Source of the DNA: Gadus chalcogrammus
Lineage: Eukaryota; Chordata; Actinopteri; Gadiformes; Gadidae
Direction: 5' to 3'
Length of the DNA: 64,000 bases
NCBI RefSeq assembly: GCF_026213295.1
Contig: NC_079427.1
Coordinates: 27,731,746 to 27,795,745 of the forward strand
This document shows, piece by piece, positions 34,465 to 45,300 of the stretch. Positions within the stretch are counted from its first letter, which is position 1. Each line of letters opens with the position of its first letter. Below the pieces are notes generated by a model, which made no database searches, was not told the DNA's origin, and was given only the letters and a program-made list of their open reading frames with translations. A program made the translations under genes and the position numbers.

Positions 34465-35010
34465 GGGCCGTATTCACAAAGCATTTTATCTTACCGCTAG
34501 GAGTGCTCCTAACTCGCGCTAAAACATTTTACGTAGGAGTTTTTTCTTAAAAGTTATTCACAAAGCCGCTGAGACCTACTCTTACTAAGGATAAATCACA
34601 AAGAGTGAACTAAGAGTGACGCGCCGTTGCTATGGATTACGTCAATGCTCGTGCACGAGTTTAGAAGCGGTCAGTTCGGTGATTGGTTGTTCAGACGCGC
34701 CCACTGAATCACCGAAAAACAAGGAAATAGCCTAGGCTAGAAATGAATTCCTATTAAGTAGTTATAGTGCAGTTAGCAGAATACACAATGACAATTTTGT
34801 GCACACACGAAAATGACGTAGCCTGCACGTTCAAAAGAGAGAAAGCAAACAATAAAAATACGTAAAATTTAAAAGAAAATAAATGTTATGCACTACACAA
34901 GTATTGACTGATTTGTGCCAAGGTGTTTACCTAAAATGTGTTTTCAAAGTGATCCCTAAATGCCTGTCCACTCGGTACTACACGGCCAAATTCCTTGTCA
35001 TGTTGATCGC

Positions 35011-35047
<37 letters not shown>

Positions 35048-36180
35048 GTCTGGCTGTGGAATGTTCCTCCGCTTGCAGAGGTTGTGTAGAATGGCACATA
35101 CAGTGATTACTGTGCTTGCCCTCTCTGGGGTGAGGCGTATTTCGCCGTGGAGGACATGAAACCGACGTTTCATCTGCCCAATTCCTCTCTCCACAACATT
35201 AAAGTATAACATGTAAGTGATTACGCAGATTACGCTTAGTCCTATGCGTAAAACACATCGTATTGGCTCTTTGATGCCTTTTATTTGTTGAATCCATATT
35301 TATTATTGTTTACTGATTTCTTCCATATATGCTAGAGCACACAAACATACACGACCGGTTGTGGATTGAGGTAGGGTGTCTAGAGCCACGGTGTCTAGAG
35401 CCGCGTCTTGCATGGATAGTCAGTCACTGTCACCCAGCAAGTGACACCTGGTACATCTCAAAAAGCTGCCTCAGACCGCACACCATTAAAATGCGCGAAT
35501 CATGGGTAGCTGAAGCTCCAGGCCACTTTGCATCAACATCCAGTAGGCTATGTTAAAATTTGCATCAAAAACAACCTGCGTGTTGATGGAATGCACTTTC
35601 TTCCTATTGACGAACACGTCCTCGTCTTTTGATGGCGCAATTATTTTTATGTGCGTCCCGTCAATAGCACCGACCACACCGGGCATACCTGCAAGTGCCA
35701 TGAAGTTGGCTTTGATCCTGTGTAATTGTTGAATGTCCAAAGTTTATGGCACGGCTGACTGATGGTTGCGATATTTTTAAATCGTCGGCATTGCAAAGTT
35801 GCATTTCCCCTGTTGCTAAATAACGTAGTGTGTCCAAACATTTTATTTCGGGACTAATCGGATTATTCCTGTTAGTCGGGGATGTTAATGCATCGTGCAC
35901 TACTCCACAACAAGTTTAATTCCCTAACATTTCGTCTCGCAGGCATTTTACGATTCTTTGTGAATAGGTCTTACTGAGGTAGGAGTCCTCTTGAGGACTT
36001 TTAAGCTCTCCTAGACTTAGGTGCTACTTTTAGGCCTAAAATACTTTGTGAATTGCTCTTAGTGAAAAAAGTTAGGAGTCCTAAATTTAAGAGTGACACG
36101 CCCATTATTTTTAGGAGTTACTCCTAAATACGCCAGTTAGGACCTACTTTTAGCCCTAAGATCCTTTGTGAATACGGCCC
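34465..36180 (-). mobile_element. PIF/Harbinger element, 1.7 kb
   Basis: Termini GGGCCGTATTCACAAAG and CTTTGTGAATACGGCCC, flanked by CTG at 34462-34464 and 36181-36183. The other arm of the long inverted repeat (near 16065) has the same site without the element and with one CTG, a natural empty-site control. CWG duplications are known for fish Harbinger elements. It encloses a broken transposase gene. Confidence 0.93.
34931..35900 (-). pseudogene. HARBI1-like DDE transposase, frameshifted
   Basis: Pieces in order on the minus strand: an N-terminal helix-turn-helix-like part (35900-35661, SQPSVSRAI); a catalytic part (35740-35486) with GVVGAIDGTHIKIIAPS; and a C-terminal part (35212-34931) with VERGIGQMKRRF, holding the likely catalytic Glu, then a long Asp run from a GAT/ATC repeat. 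The frame shifts inside the catalytic part just before the expected KWPG...THDSRIL segment, and again elsewhere. It cannot make active transposase. Confidence 0.85.
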
Positions 36181-36383
36181 CTGTTCCGGAGCATTTCAGC
36201 ACCTCGGGCAAACAGCGCAGGGTTGCCAGGTCCAGCAAAAAACGTCTTGCCCACATACCGTTCAAAATCCACCCAAAATGTCCTAGAAGCAGCCCAAATG
36301 AAAAAAATATTCCACTTTGGCCAATGTTTTGAAAGTAATAATATTTGAGGGAATATTTAATGTTGTTGTTTTAGCAGCGAAAT

Positions 36384-36385
36384 GC

Positions 36386-36460
<75 letters not shown>
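36384..36460. repeat. (GT)n microsatellite
   Basis: Mirror copy of the (AC)n run in the left arm. Confidence 0.95.
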
Positions 36461-36461
<1 letters not shown>

Positions 36462-38161
36462 TGTAACACGCTATTTTATGTTGAAATGCAACGTAATCCA
36501 GTGTTCACGAAAACGTACACTGTCAACGTATGCTTTTGGCGACTGGGTTGGCTCTCAGATATACGTGTTTCTAACAAGATGATATCATTAAAAGTTACAT
36601 AAAGTAACGGTTTAATAACACAAACGCAGGAAACATGTGAGCTGCTAGTTTAGCGAAAGCAGCGTCCCTAGCAACCTGACGTTGTTGAAACATGCGAGCG
36701 AGCCGATAAAATCTTCCTAATAACTATAAAACTAAAGATCAGACGTAATCACTGACTATAGATTATGCAAGTAAAAAGTATATTTCTCGCTAGAAATGTT
36801 ATTAGAAACACGTTTAAGGTGATTCGGACCTAAAATAGGCCTATTGCATTTCCCATTCGATTAATAAAGAAAATCAAGCCCGAACCCGTGCACATTCTGT
36901 CCGAGCCCGGACACAATACATATGTAACTTTGTACACATTTGTTACTAGGTCTACTCTGCTAAATATATATGTAAGGGATAATGCATAGAACGCCGGTCA
37001 TTATCGGGAAAATAAGCCCCACCAGGGCGAACAGTACACCGACGCGCAGCGAAGGTGTCTTGCTTCGCCCTGAAGAGTCTTATTTTCGTTCCGGCGACGT
37101 TCTATTCATTAGCCCGCTTATTACACGGCTACTTGACAAAACAAAAAAATAACTTCACATGCTGTGTCTTTTTTACAATTTATTCGTTACCAGCATTCGT
37201 AGTGTTGATCAGCAGAGAAATAATTTGTCCGCAAAGACGGTTACGTCGCTTAGCAATGGAAGACGCAGGGGTTGACAAGTCACCGGACTACTACCCATGT
37301 TAGTGAACGGAGCGTTCCAAGGCATTGAGAAGACCCATGTAATAAAGACCTATAATATTTCTGTTTATGGCATAGATTTTTCCTCAGATTAGGCCAATAA
37401 ACCAATGATAAAATAAAAATAAAAACGCTCGATCAAAGGCCCGGCCCGAGAATAGTGGTGGGAAATATCGGCCCGACCCGGCCCGTGGGTCGGGTCCGGT
37501 CGGGCTCGGGCAGAGAATCTAAACACTCACTGGAACTACTTAGCAGGTGTCTCTAGGCCTATATCAGGAGTTAATACAGACCCTGCAGCCTACATCAGAA
37601 CACTGGACTTGCGAGGCATCGACGCGGACTTCCATTCACATAGCCAAAAACAAGACAATAGATCTATGGCTAGATCAAAAAATCATGACATACAATTCTG
37701 AAAAGAACAGATGAAGCAGCTACCCTTTTTCCCTTTGCGGTTTGCATATAGAGCAGCGCACCTGCATTTAATATATCCGTGAATTGTCACAATTTCTCAG
37801 AATCAAAGGTGAAAGTAGAAACGGGTGGCCTAAAGCTGTCATATTGTTAGTTATCACAGACAAGTTTAAGTAGAAACGGGTGGCCAAAAGCTGTCATTTT
37901 GTTAGTTATCACAGACAATTTTTAACAATAAATGTTCTGTACGGAGCTCCTTAAGGGACATTAGGGAGGACGCTCCCGGACAGAACCTTAGTTTGGAAGT
38001 CGTGCTTAGTGACACGACAAATAGTTCCAATTGAAATACATGAGTTTGAAATGTGTGCTTTTTGACACGAAATTTTTGAAAACACGTGTCCCTGATCACG
38101 TTTCAATAGATTAAATAACGTGACAGTGTCACGTATTTTCGGGAGACCAGGTTGATAAGAC

Positions 38162-40020
38162 AGATATGATGGTGGCGGTGCCAGCCCCACGTCAGGTTTA
38201 AAAAACAAGTAATACTGAAACTGAATCTCAAACTTGATCCTGAAATGTATTTAACATGAAATATTGTACAGGGAGAGGGCTGTGGCCGCAATCGATGGAG
38301 GAGGCAGTCAGGTGTGCAGGAAGACAACAACAGGAGTATGATGGACAGGGATAAGACATGGACAGGGAATTTTTTTATTAAAAAATTCAGAGGAAATCAG
38401 GCCTACTGTTAGGCCTATGTAAATAAGATTAAAGATGTCTAGGATAGTATAAATGATAACTGTAAATGGCAGGTGTACTTTGCTTTTGATGGAGCCATAA
38501 TGTTCTATTAATAAAAATATTAATAAAATGCATTTTGTTGATGGGCACCTTTCAGCACACCTTACATGTATAATTAATAATAGATCAAAAACACTTGGGT
38601 GGAGCGTGTTTGTCACTTTTGTGAAATAGCTGGAAAGAGCTGGAGTAACGGAATAAGGTGCAGATGCAGCTGCAGGGCGCTGAGAGGTGATGCATGAGGC
38701 ATGATGGTGGCACGGCTGTGCTGTGTGATCGGATATGCTGTTCAAAAAGAAATGCACTATTAAAGTATACCTTGTGCTCCGTTATGCAAGCTCCAAGTCT
38801 AGAATTGAACAATGTCTTTTTGCAGTTTTGAGTGCTTTGTGCCAACTTGTGCTCCGTCATGCAAGCTCCAAGTGTCACACTGCTTAAAACTAACTAACTA
38901 TTTACGAAAAATGCAATCAATAACTTATGTACAAATAAATGGTTACATTTCAACCAGAAATGAAGGCCTATACACATAAAAAACTGTAATACACCAACAT
39001 TGTTAACTCACATAGGTAGCTAAACAAGCTAATGAAAAATCAAATACCAACGCTGAAATGTTAGACTATTAACAATAATATAAAATGATACCGTAATCTT
39101 GTCTTTGGATCTTTTGTATAAATGGATAAATATATGGTGAATCACAATGATCGCAAGCAGAGGACCGTGAGTTATTGAGCAGCAGCTGAACCAGTCTAAA
39201 AACCGGACACGTTAACGGAGCACTGAACTAGGCCCTCTCGGATGCCATTTGTTTCACTACGACTCCTTTCAGCTGCACACCTCCTTCTCCAGCAAAACAT
39301 AATTGGGGAGAATGGCTCTCTAATTATTTTTTTAGGACATGGCATGAAGATAATTATGAGCCTTTGATTGATATCCAGACATTTTTTGCGGAGACACATT
39401 CCTGTACCCCACTTGTATTGGAGTGAACGGAGATATCTATTTCTAGGTCCCTTGAATCGAGGGACCCGTCCACAGCACGCTTAAACAACTACAATACCAG
39501 GCTTGGCCGCTGAGCACTGGTGGATTGCGGATGTATACACTGTTCCTGGGGGCTTGTTCCCTATCACGGATGGGACTCTCTCAATTGACGCCTCTTCGCC
39601 CAGGGAGGGACTTTACGTCCTACGTCACTCGCTATGGGTGTGCATGTGTGCGCGTAGCCGTTTGTCTCAGAGATCTGTGCATGAACTCCCTTGCACTCAG
39701 GGCTGTAGTGGAGGGTAAACACACGTAAACGCTGTTTACACACCTCAAAGTTCCCTGTGCCTTGTATTCTGCCGGTGAAATAATCGGAAATAAATGTGGT
39801 ATCATTTTAAAACACCTAAGACAAAGTTTTATTGTTGAACAAATAAACGCTGTAATCTGAATCATTTTCATCTGCGCTGTTTTATGATGTGTTCAATAAT
39901 AGTCCTTTGTATCTTTCAGGATATATATTTAACATTCACAGGGTTCATCAACTAACAGGCATCTCTTGGGTGGCCACGAACTATATTCTAAAAAATAAAA
40001 AAACTGCCCATAGGCCTTGC
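38162..40020. other. DNA between the 24 kb element and the gypsy remnant
   Basis: No gene recognised. A short direct repeat, CTTGTGCTCCGT(T/C)ATGCA, occurs at 38771 and 38849. GTCCTACGTCACTCGCTATG at 39619 recurs inverted at 40412, next to the L2 5' end, so part of this stretch is probably retroelement-derived. Confidence 0.4.
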
Positions 40021-40382
40021 AGTGCTTATTGCAGGTACTTGCAGTTAGGCTTGCATACGCGCCCCGCCCGTTTGACGTATAGATCTCCGGCATGCTGCTG
40101 GAGGGGTGGCGCCGGCCCTTGCACCATCTCCCCATCGCTGATGACGTCTCGGGCTCTGACCGGAGATGTAGGAGCCCCATCCTGTGACGGCTCACCGGTC
40201 AGCGGAGTGACCGCAGCCTGGTCGCCGTTGTCCACCCGATGTGCTGGCGGCGGCGGTGTCTCCAGGACAGGCAGGAGGTGCCTCCGGTTCCTCCTGTAGT
40301 CGTGTCCGCCTGATTCCACGATGTAGGACCTCGGTTCCTTGCAGATCCGCTTCACTGTCGCCAGACGGTCATGTGATGGTAG

Positions 40383-43300
40383 ACGCTGGGGAGGACGCTG
40401 GCGCTGACACCCATAGCGAGTGACGTAGGACGCTGGCGCTCTCTGTTTCGCCGCTTCTCCAGTCAAGCCAAAACAACATTGTTTTGTCTTGTTTTTAAAT
40501 TGTTTTTTTTTAATCTTTTTTACCTTTTTAAACTATTTCACTATCCGCGTCCGACCAGTAGACCTTTTCAAATCTAGCGGTTGCCTACCTGTTGCTGCTA
40601 GCACACAACCTGCAGTGTACTTTTTCCCCCCGTTGCCGCCGGCACCACTATGTTGAGTTACTCCGTCAACCAGCTGATGAATCTCAAAAATGTCTTCACT
40701 CCACCGGACATTACAGTGATTAAACAACTTGGACTTCTCCGCCGTCGGCGCTATATCCACAGAGGCTCCCGAAGAAAGTTCCTCAACCCACCGAAAAGTC
40801 CTGCCATCCCGGCTTACTGGTCAGTCACGCGTTTTGTCACACCTCACATACGTCATCAGAGCGTTGTCTCCTACTGGATAAGTAGTTTGGGCATCTCCAT
40901 GGCAACACCTCTCGGGGAATTGGATGGAAAACGTGGAGTGGACTCTAGTCTGCTACGTCCACTGCCAAGATGTGTTGCTTCATCCAGCAGCAAAATTGAA
41001 CTTTTTAATGCCCAATCAATCAGCAACAAATCCTGCCTAATACATGATCATATACTGGATAAATGTCTGGATTTTATGTGCATCACAGAGACCTGGCACC
41101 AACCAGATACTTTCTCCTCCTTAAATGAGAGCTGTCCCCCAGGATATAGCTACCTCCAGAAAGCCCGCAGTACAGGTCGTGGTGGCGGCCTGTCGGTCAT
41201 CCATCGCAGTGATCTGGAGTTATCTCTGCAGCCCCTGCCTGAACTCTCTTCATTTGAATGCCTTGCTTTTAAATGTCAGCCCCCTTCCTCTGTGCTGTTC
41301 CTCCTTATTTACCAACCACCAAAACCGAACACATCTTTCATCCCTGAGATGTCAAATCTTCTCACAACTTTCTGCACATCCTCTGCCGACGTTATCATTT
41401 TAGGTGATATGAACATCCATGTCGATACCCCCTCCTGCCGCTTTGCTGCTGAATTTCTTCAGCTATTGGACTGCTTTAATTTAAAGCAACTTGTTGATGT
41501 CCCCACACACACCAGGGGGCACACTTTGGACCTGGTCATCACAAACTCTGCCCCTCTCACAAACCTGCAGGTGTATGACCTTGGTGTCTCTGACCACAAG
41601 ATCATTTCTATGGAGTTGCCATCCTCATCCAGCCTCTCCAAGCCTAGACGAAATATCAGTTTTAGAAATCTCAAAAACATTAACCAAGAACACCTGTCAG
41701 CAGACTTTCAGCATCTCTCCACACTTTTCTCATCAGCCGACGAAGCAGTGGACTACTACAACAGCCATCTGAGTAGCCTCCTGGATCACCATGCACCTGT
41801 TAAAACCAGAGCAGTCACCTTTACCCGCCCAGCTCCCTGGTTTTCAGATGGGCTGCGGAAGATGAAGGCAGCAGGGCGAGTCCTTGAGCGGCGATACAAA
41901 ACATCTGGCCTCACTGTTCACAATCAAATCTACCGGGAGCACCAACTACAGTATTCAAAGTCCCTTAAAGAGGCAAGGTCCCTTTTTTACTCTGACGCCA
42001 TGAGAAACAATCCAGGAAACTCCAAACGGCTCTTCTCTACGGTCAACCATCTTCTCAAACCACAATCCCCCCACTTACTGGTACCACAGAAGAACGGTGC
42101 AATCACTTCATGGATTTTTTCAAATCAAAGATTGCACATATTCGTTCTGCTCTTTCTGGTCCTCCCACCCAAACCGTTCCCCCATATACTTATGCCATTT
42201 CACAACCCCTAAACTGCTTTCCTGTGGTTTCATCAGAAGAGGTGCAGAACATCATCAGGAAGATGAAACCCTCCACCTGTGCCCTGGACCCTCTCCCAAC
42301 CTCCCTGGTAAAAACCCATGTCACAGTCTTAAGTCCCCTGATCGCCTCTGTTATAAATCACTCTCTCCAAACTGGTCACGTTCCCCCCGTCTTAATGAAA
42401 GCCATAATCAGACCACTGCTCAAAAAACACACCCTTGACCCAGAAGTCCTATCACACTACAGGCCCATCTCCAATCTCCCCTTCATATCCAAAGTACTTG
42501 AGAAAGCAGTTGCCACCCACCTTCAAAACCACCTGAAACTAAACAACCTCTATGAAAAATTCCAGTCCGGTTTCCGCTCCGCCCACAGCACAGAAACAGC
42601 ACTCGTAAGAGTTACAAACGACCTCCTGAGGTCATCCGACGCTGGCTCCCCCTCCCTCCTCATCCTTCTGGATCTCTCTGCTGCTTTTGACACAGTCGAC
42701 CATGACATTCTTCTAAACCGCCTCCACCTCACCACTGGACTCACTGGCACTCCCCTCAGTTGGTTTCAGTCATACCTCAAAAACCGGATAGAATGCATCT
42801 CCCTGGGTCCCTCCAAATCGAACCCACACACAGTCACTTGCGGTGTCCCCCAGGGTTCAGTCCTTGGCCCCATCCTCTTTATCCTCTACCTCATCCCCCT
42901 TGGTCAGGTCATCAGCCGCCATGGTTTCTCATTCCACTGCTATGCCGACGACACACAGCTCTATGTCAATGCCACAGCTGCCACCCCACCTTTAACATCA
43001 CCGTCATCCCCATCAAAACTCACCACGTGCCTGGAGGAGATAAAGGCATGGATGGAGCACAATTTCCTCCAACTCAACAGCGCCAAAACCGAAGCCATCC
43101 TGATCGGCACCTCTCACCAGACCAAATCACCATCCATAACCAGCATCAGCTTTTCTGGCTCAAATATCCCTCTCTCATCAACAGTAACAAATCTTGGTGT
43201 AAAAATGGACCCCCAGCTCACTTTTGAATCCCATATCAACCACCTCTGCAAGACCTCCTTCTATCACCTCCGCAACATTTCCAAACTCCGCCCCATTCTC

Positions 43301-43916
43301 TCACTCTCAGACTCCGAAAAACTAGTCCATGCCTTTATCTCCTCCAGACTGGACTACTGTAACGCACTACTCATCGGGATCCCTAGCAAGAGCCTGCAGA
43401 GGCTTCAATACGTACAAAACTCTGCAGCTAGGATCCTGATGAGAGTGCGTAAGCATGAGCACATTACCCCCATTCTCCACTCACTCCACTGGCTTCCGGT
43501 TTCCACCCGGATTGAGTATAAGGTTTCCGTCCTCACTCACCAATCTATCCATGGACATGCCCCCCCATACCTCAAAGAACTTCTCAACCCACATAGCTCA
43601 ACACGCTCCCTCCGCTCCACTCACTCTAACCTCCTCCACATACCCAGAACCAAACTGAGGACCATGGGAGATAGGGCCTTCAGTGTTGCCGCCCCACGCC
43701 TGTGGAACGCCCTCTCTGACACCTTGAGGGCACCACAATCCACTGATTGTTTTAAAAAAGGTCTTAAAACATTTCTTTTTAAAAAAACCTTTGGCTCGCA
43801 CTCTTAGATGTTTTTAAAACCCCCTTTTTATTTTTATTTTTGTTTTTAACCTGTAGCCCTTTGAGATCTTCGGATGAAAAGGGCACTATAAATTAAATTT
43901 ATTATTATTATTATTA
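40383..43916 (+). mobile_element. L2-clade LINE, copy 1, near full length
   Basis: Apparent 5' end GACGCTGGGGAGGACGCTGG; 3' end GGGCACTATAAATTAAATTT followed by (ATT)n, the usual fish L2 tail. It carries a long coding region (40650-43807). The 5' end repeats part of itself around 40384-40440. It is inserted in the antisense gypsy pol. A clean target duplication was not found. Confidence 0.85.
40650..43807 (+). pseudogene. L2 endonuclease/reverse transcriptase ORF, one frameshift
   Basis: The N-terminal part (40650-42212) holds an apurinic-like endonuclease: IELFNAQSISNK, CITETWHQ, ILGDMNIHVD, DLVITN and VSDHK. The C-terminal part (42110-43807) holds the reverse transcriptase: YRPISNLPFISKVLEK, FQSGFRSAHSTETAL, LLDLSAAFDTVDH, GVPQGSVLGP and the YADD catalytic box. 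The two overlap in different frames because a C run near 42066 is one base shorter than in copy 2. The last part (LHWLPVSTRIEYKV) is the usual L2 C-terminus. Confidence 0.85.
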
Positions 43917-44236
43917 TGTCCACGCTGAGTCTGCATCCGTATGACTTGACCTTCTGATAGTGGGCGTAGAGGCCTGCTTGTCTTGTCGTACCACACCTTC
44001 TGATGCTGCCGCTTTTTGTTGAGTTGTGCTTTGACAGCATCACCGCTTTTGACAGCGGGAGCGAGGAGTGTCCTGCTGAGTGGAAGCGTGGTGCGCGTTT
44101 GCCGGCTGGCGAGCCAAGTGTCGCGTCACGCGGAATGTTCCGAATTTTGAGCAGGTTTAGAAAAGCGTCCGTTCCATCACGTCTGGACTTTTCTAGTAGC
44201 TTCTTTGCGCTGCTGATGTGGTGGGATTTCTAATAA

Positions 44237-44773
44237 CAACTTATCTAATTCACTTCAACTAGCTATAAGCAAAGAGGAATCGGAGAGTCCAGGTCAAGTA
44301 TAGATGGAGAGTTTATTGCCACCCGCAAACGAGAGACAACAAAGCCGAATGGTATTCGCGAATACACACTGCTGAATGAATCCCGGACAGCTCCTTATAT
44401 CCCCAATCCTTTACACAATACAAAGTTGGACTTTCATCAAATATTGATGTGCATAGAATGTTTTTCTGGGTCATACTGTGTGGATGTCAGCATATTCTCA
44501 TGTCTTCTGGATCCCAATGTGACCTTAGAACATATTTTATCCTTATACAAACAGAGATGATGCACACGTGTGAATGTAAGCATTGTCTTCAGAGAGTACA
44601 TCAAAATGGGAGTAGACTGGACTCTCTTACTGGTGTGACACATCAGATGGGAATGGACTGGACTCACTCACTGGTGCCACATGGCAAATAACATCTAGGC
44701 TAAAGGTGATCAGCTGTTTTCCACTATTAAAGTATCTATATGATATGTAGGCCTAATAATAATCATAGTTTAA
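44237..44773 (-). repeat. LTR-like segment (solo LTR?)
   Basis: Read on the minus strand it has a TATA-type box (GATATAAGG, 44393-44402), then about 80 bp on AATAAA (44312-44317), and starts TGTTAAACTATG at 44773. This spacing suits U3-R-U5 of an LTR. The 3' border and a target duplication are not certain. It separates two pieces of the gypsy pol. Confidence 0.45.
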
Positions 44774-45300
44774 CATAAAATGTAAGGTTCATTTCTACCA
44801 CACTGACAGCCATCTCTGCCAGGCCATTAGACTGCAGGAATTCTGGGCTACTGGTGCGGTGGACAAAGTCCCATGTGGAAGCAAAGTCCTTAAACCGCTG
44901 GCTCGTGTACTGAGCGCCGTTGTCCGAAAGAAGCAGGTGGGGGCATCCGTGAACTGAGAAATGCCGCTTTAACTTTGTTATGACAGTGGTGGAAGTCATG
45001 TCACGTAGCAGGTCTATCTCAAACCAATGCCATGGATCAGGTGTGCCGTAGAGCACTGACGCTGGGGAGGACGCTGGCGCTCTCTGTTTCGCCGCTTCTC
45101 CAGTCGAGCCAAAACAACATTGTTTTGTCTTGTTTTTAAATTGTTTTTTTTTTAAATATTTTTAATCTTTTTAACCTTTTTAAACTATTTCACTATCCGC
45201 GTCCGACCAGTAGACCTTTTCAAATCTAGCGGTTGCCTACCTGTTGCTGCTAGCACACTACCTGCAGTGTACTTTTCCCCCCGTTGCCGCCGGCACCACT

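Larger units (their letters stand above)
13991..38154. mobile_element. 24.2 kb element with ~3.2 kb terminal inverted repeats
   Basis: The left end CAACCCGGCCTCACGAAAAT matches the inverse of the right end (CAACCTGGTCTCCCGAAAAT read inward). The match continues, with scattered substitutions and small indels, to 17252 on the left and 33288 on the right. Directly outside, ATAAGAC occurs at 13984-13990 and 38155-38161, as expected for a 7-bp target duplication. The core holds a broken zinc-finger/transposase-like gene, an intact 10-exon gene and secondary insertions. A single giant DNA transposon explains terminal inversion, flanking repeat and transposase together. The alternative is an inverted segmental duplication whose flanks match by chance. 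Superfamily is unassigned; 7- to 8-bp duplications exclude Harbinger, Mariner and CACTA as usually defined. Confidence 0.7.
33288..38154 (-). repeat. Right long inverted repeat arm
   Basis: Reverse complement of 13991-17252, interrupted by a Harbinger element at 34465-36180. It also carries a 50-bp insertion at 37023-37072 with inverted ends CAGGGCGAA/TTCGCCCTG that the left arm lacks. Point differences and small indels are spread along the arm, so the arms are not recent identical copies. Confidence 0.85.
40026..45056 (-). pseudogene. Ty3/gypsy pol fragments, split by other elements
   Basis: Three minus-strand pieces read in order. 45056-44763 is an integrase core (LLLSDNGAQYTSQRFKDFA, then QSNGLAE with the catalytic Glu). 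44215-43917 is the integrase C-terminal region, with frames broken (WYDKTSRPLRPLSEGQV). About 40383-40026 is the pol tail (RICKEPRSYIVESGG, RRNRRHLLPV). Between them sit an LTR-like segment and a full L2 LINE. Earlier pol regions would lie right of 45056, beyond the second L2 and the Maverick. The element is dead. Confidence 0.75.

Noticed and set aside
34931..35089. Poly-Ile ORF on the + strand
   Set aside because: Antisense of the Asp run (ATC repeat) at the end of the Harbinger transposase.
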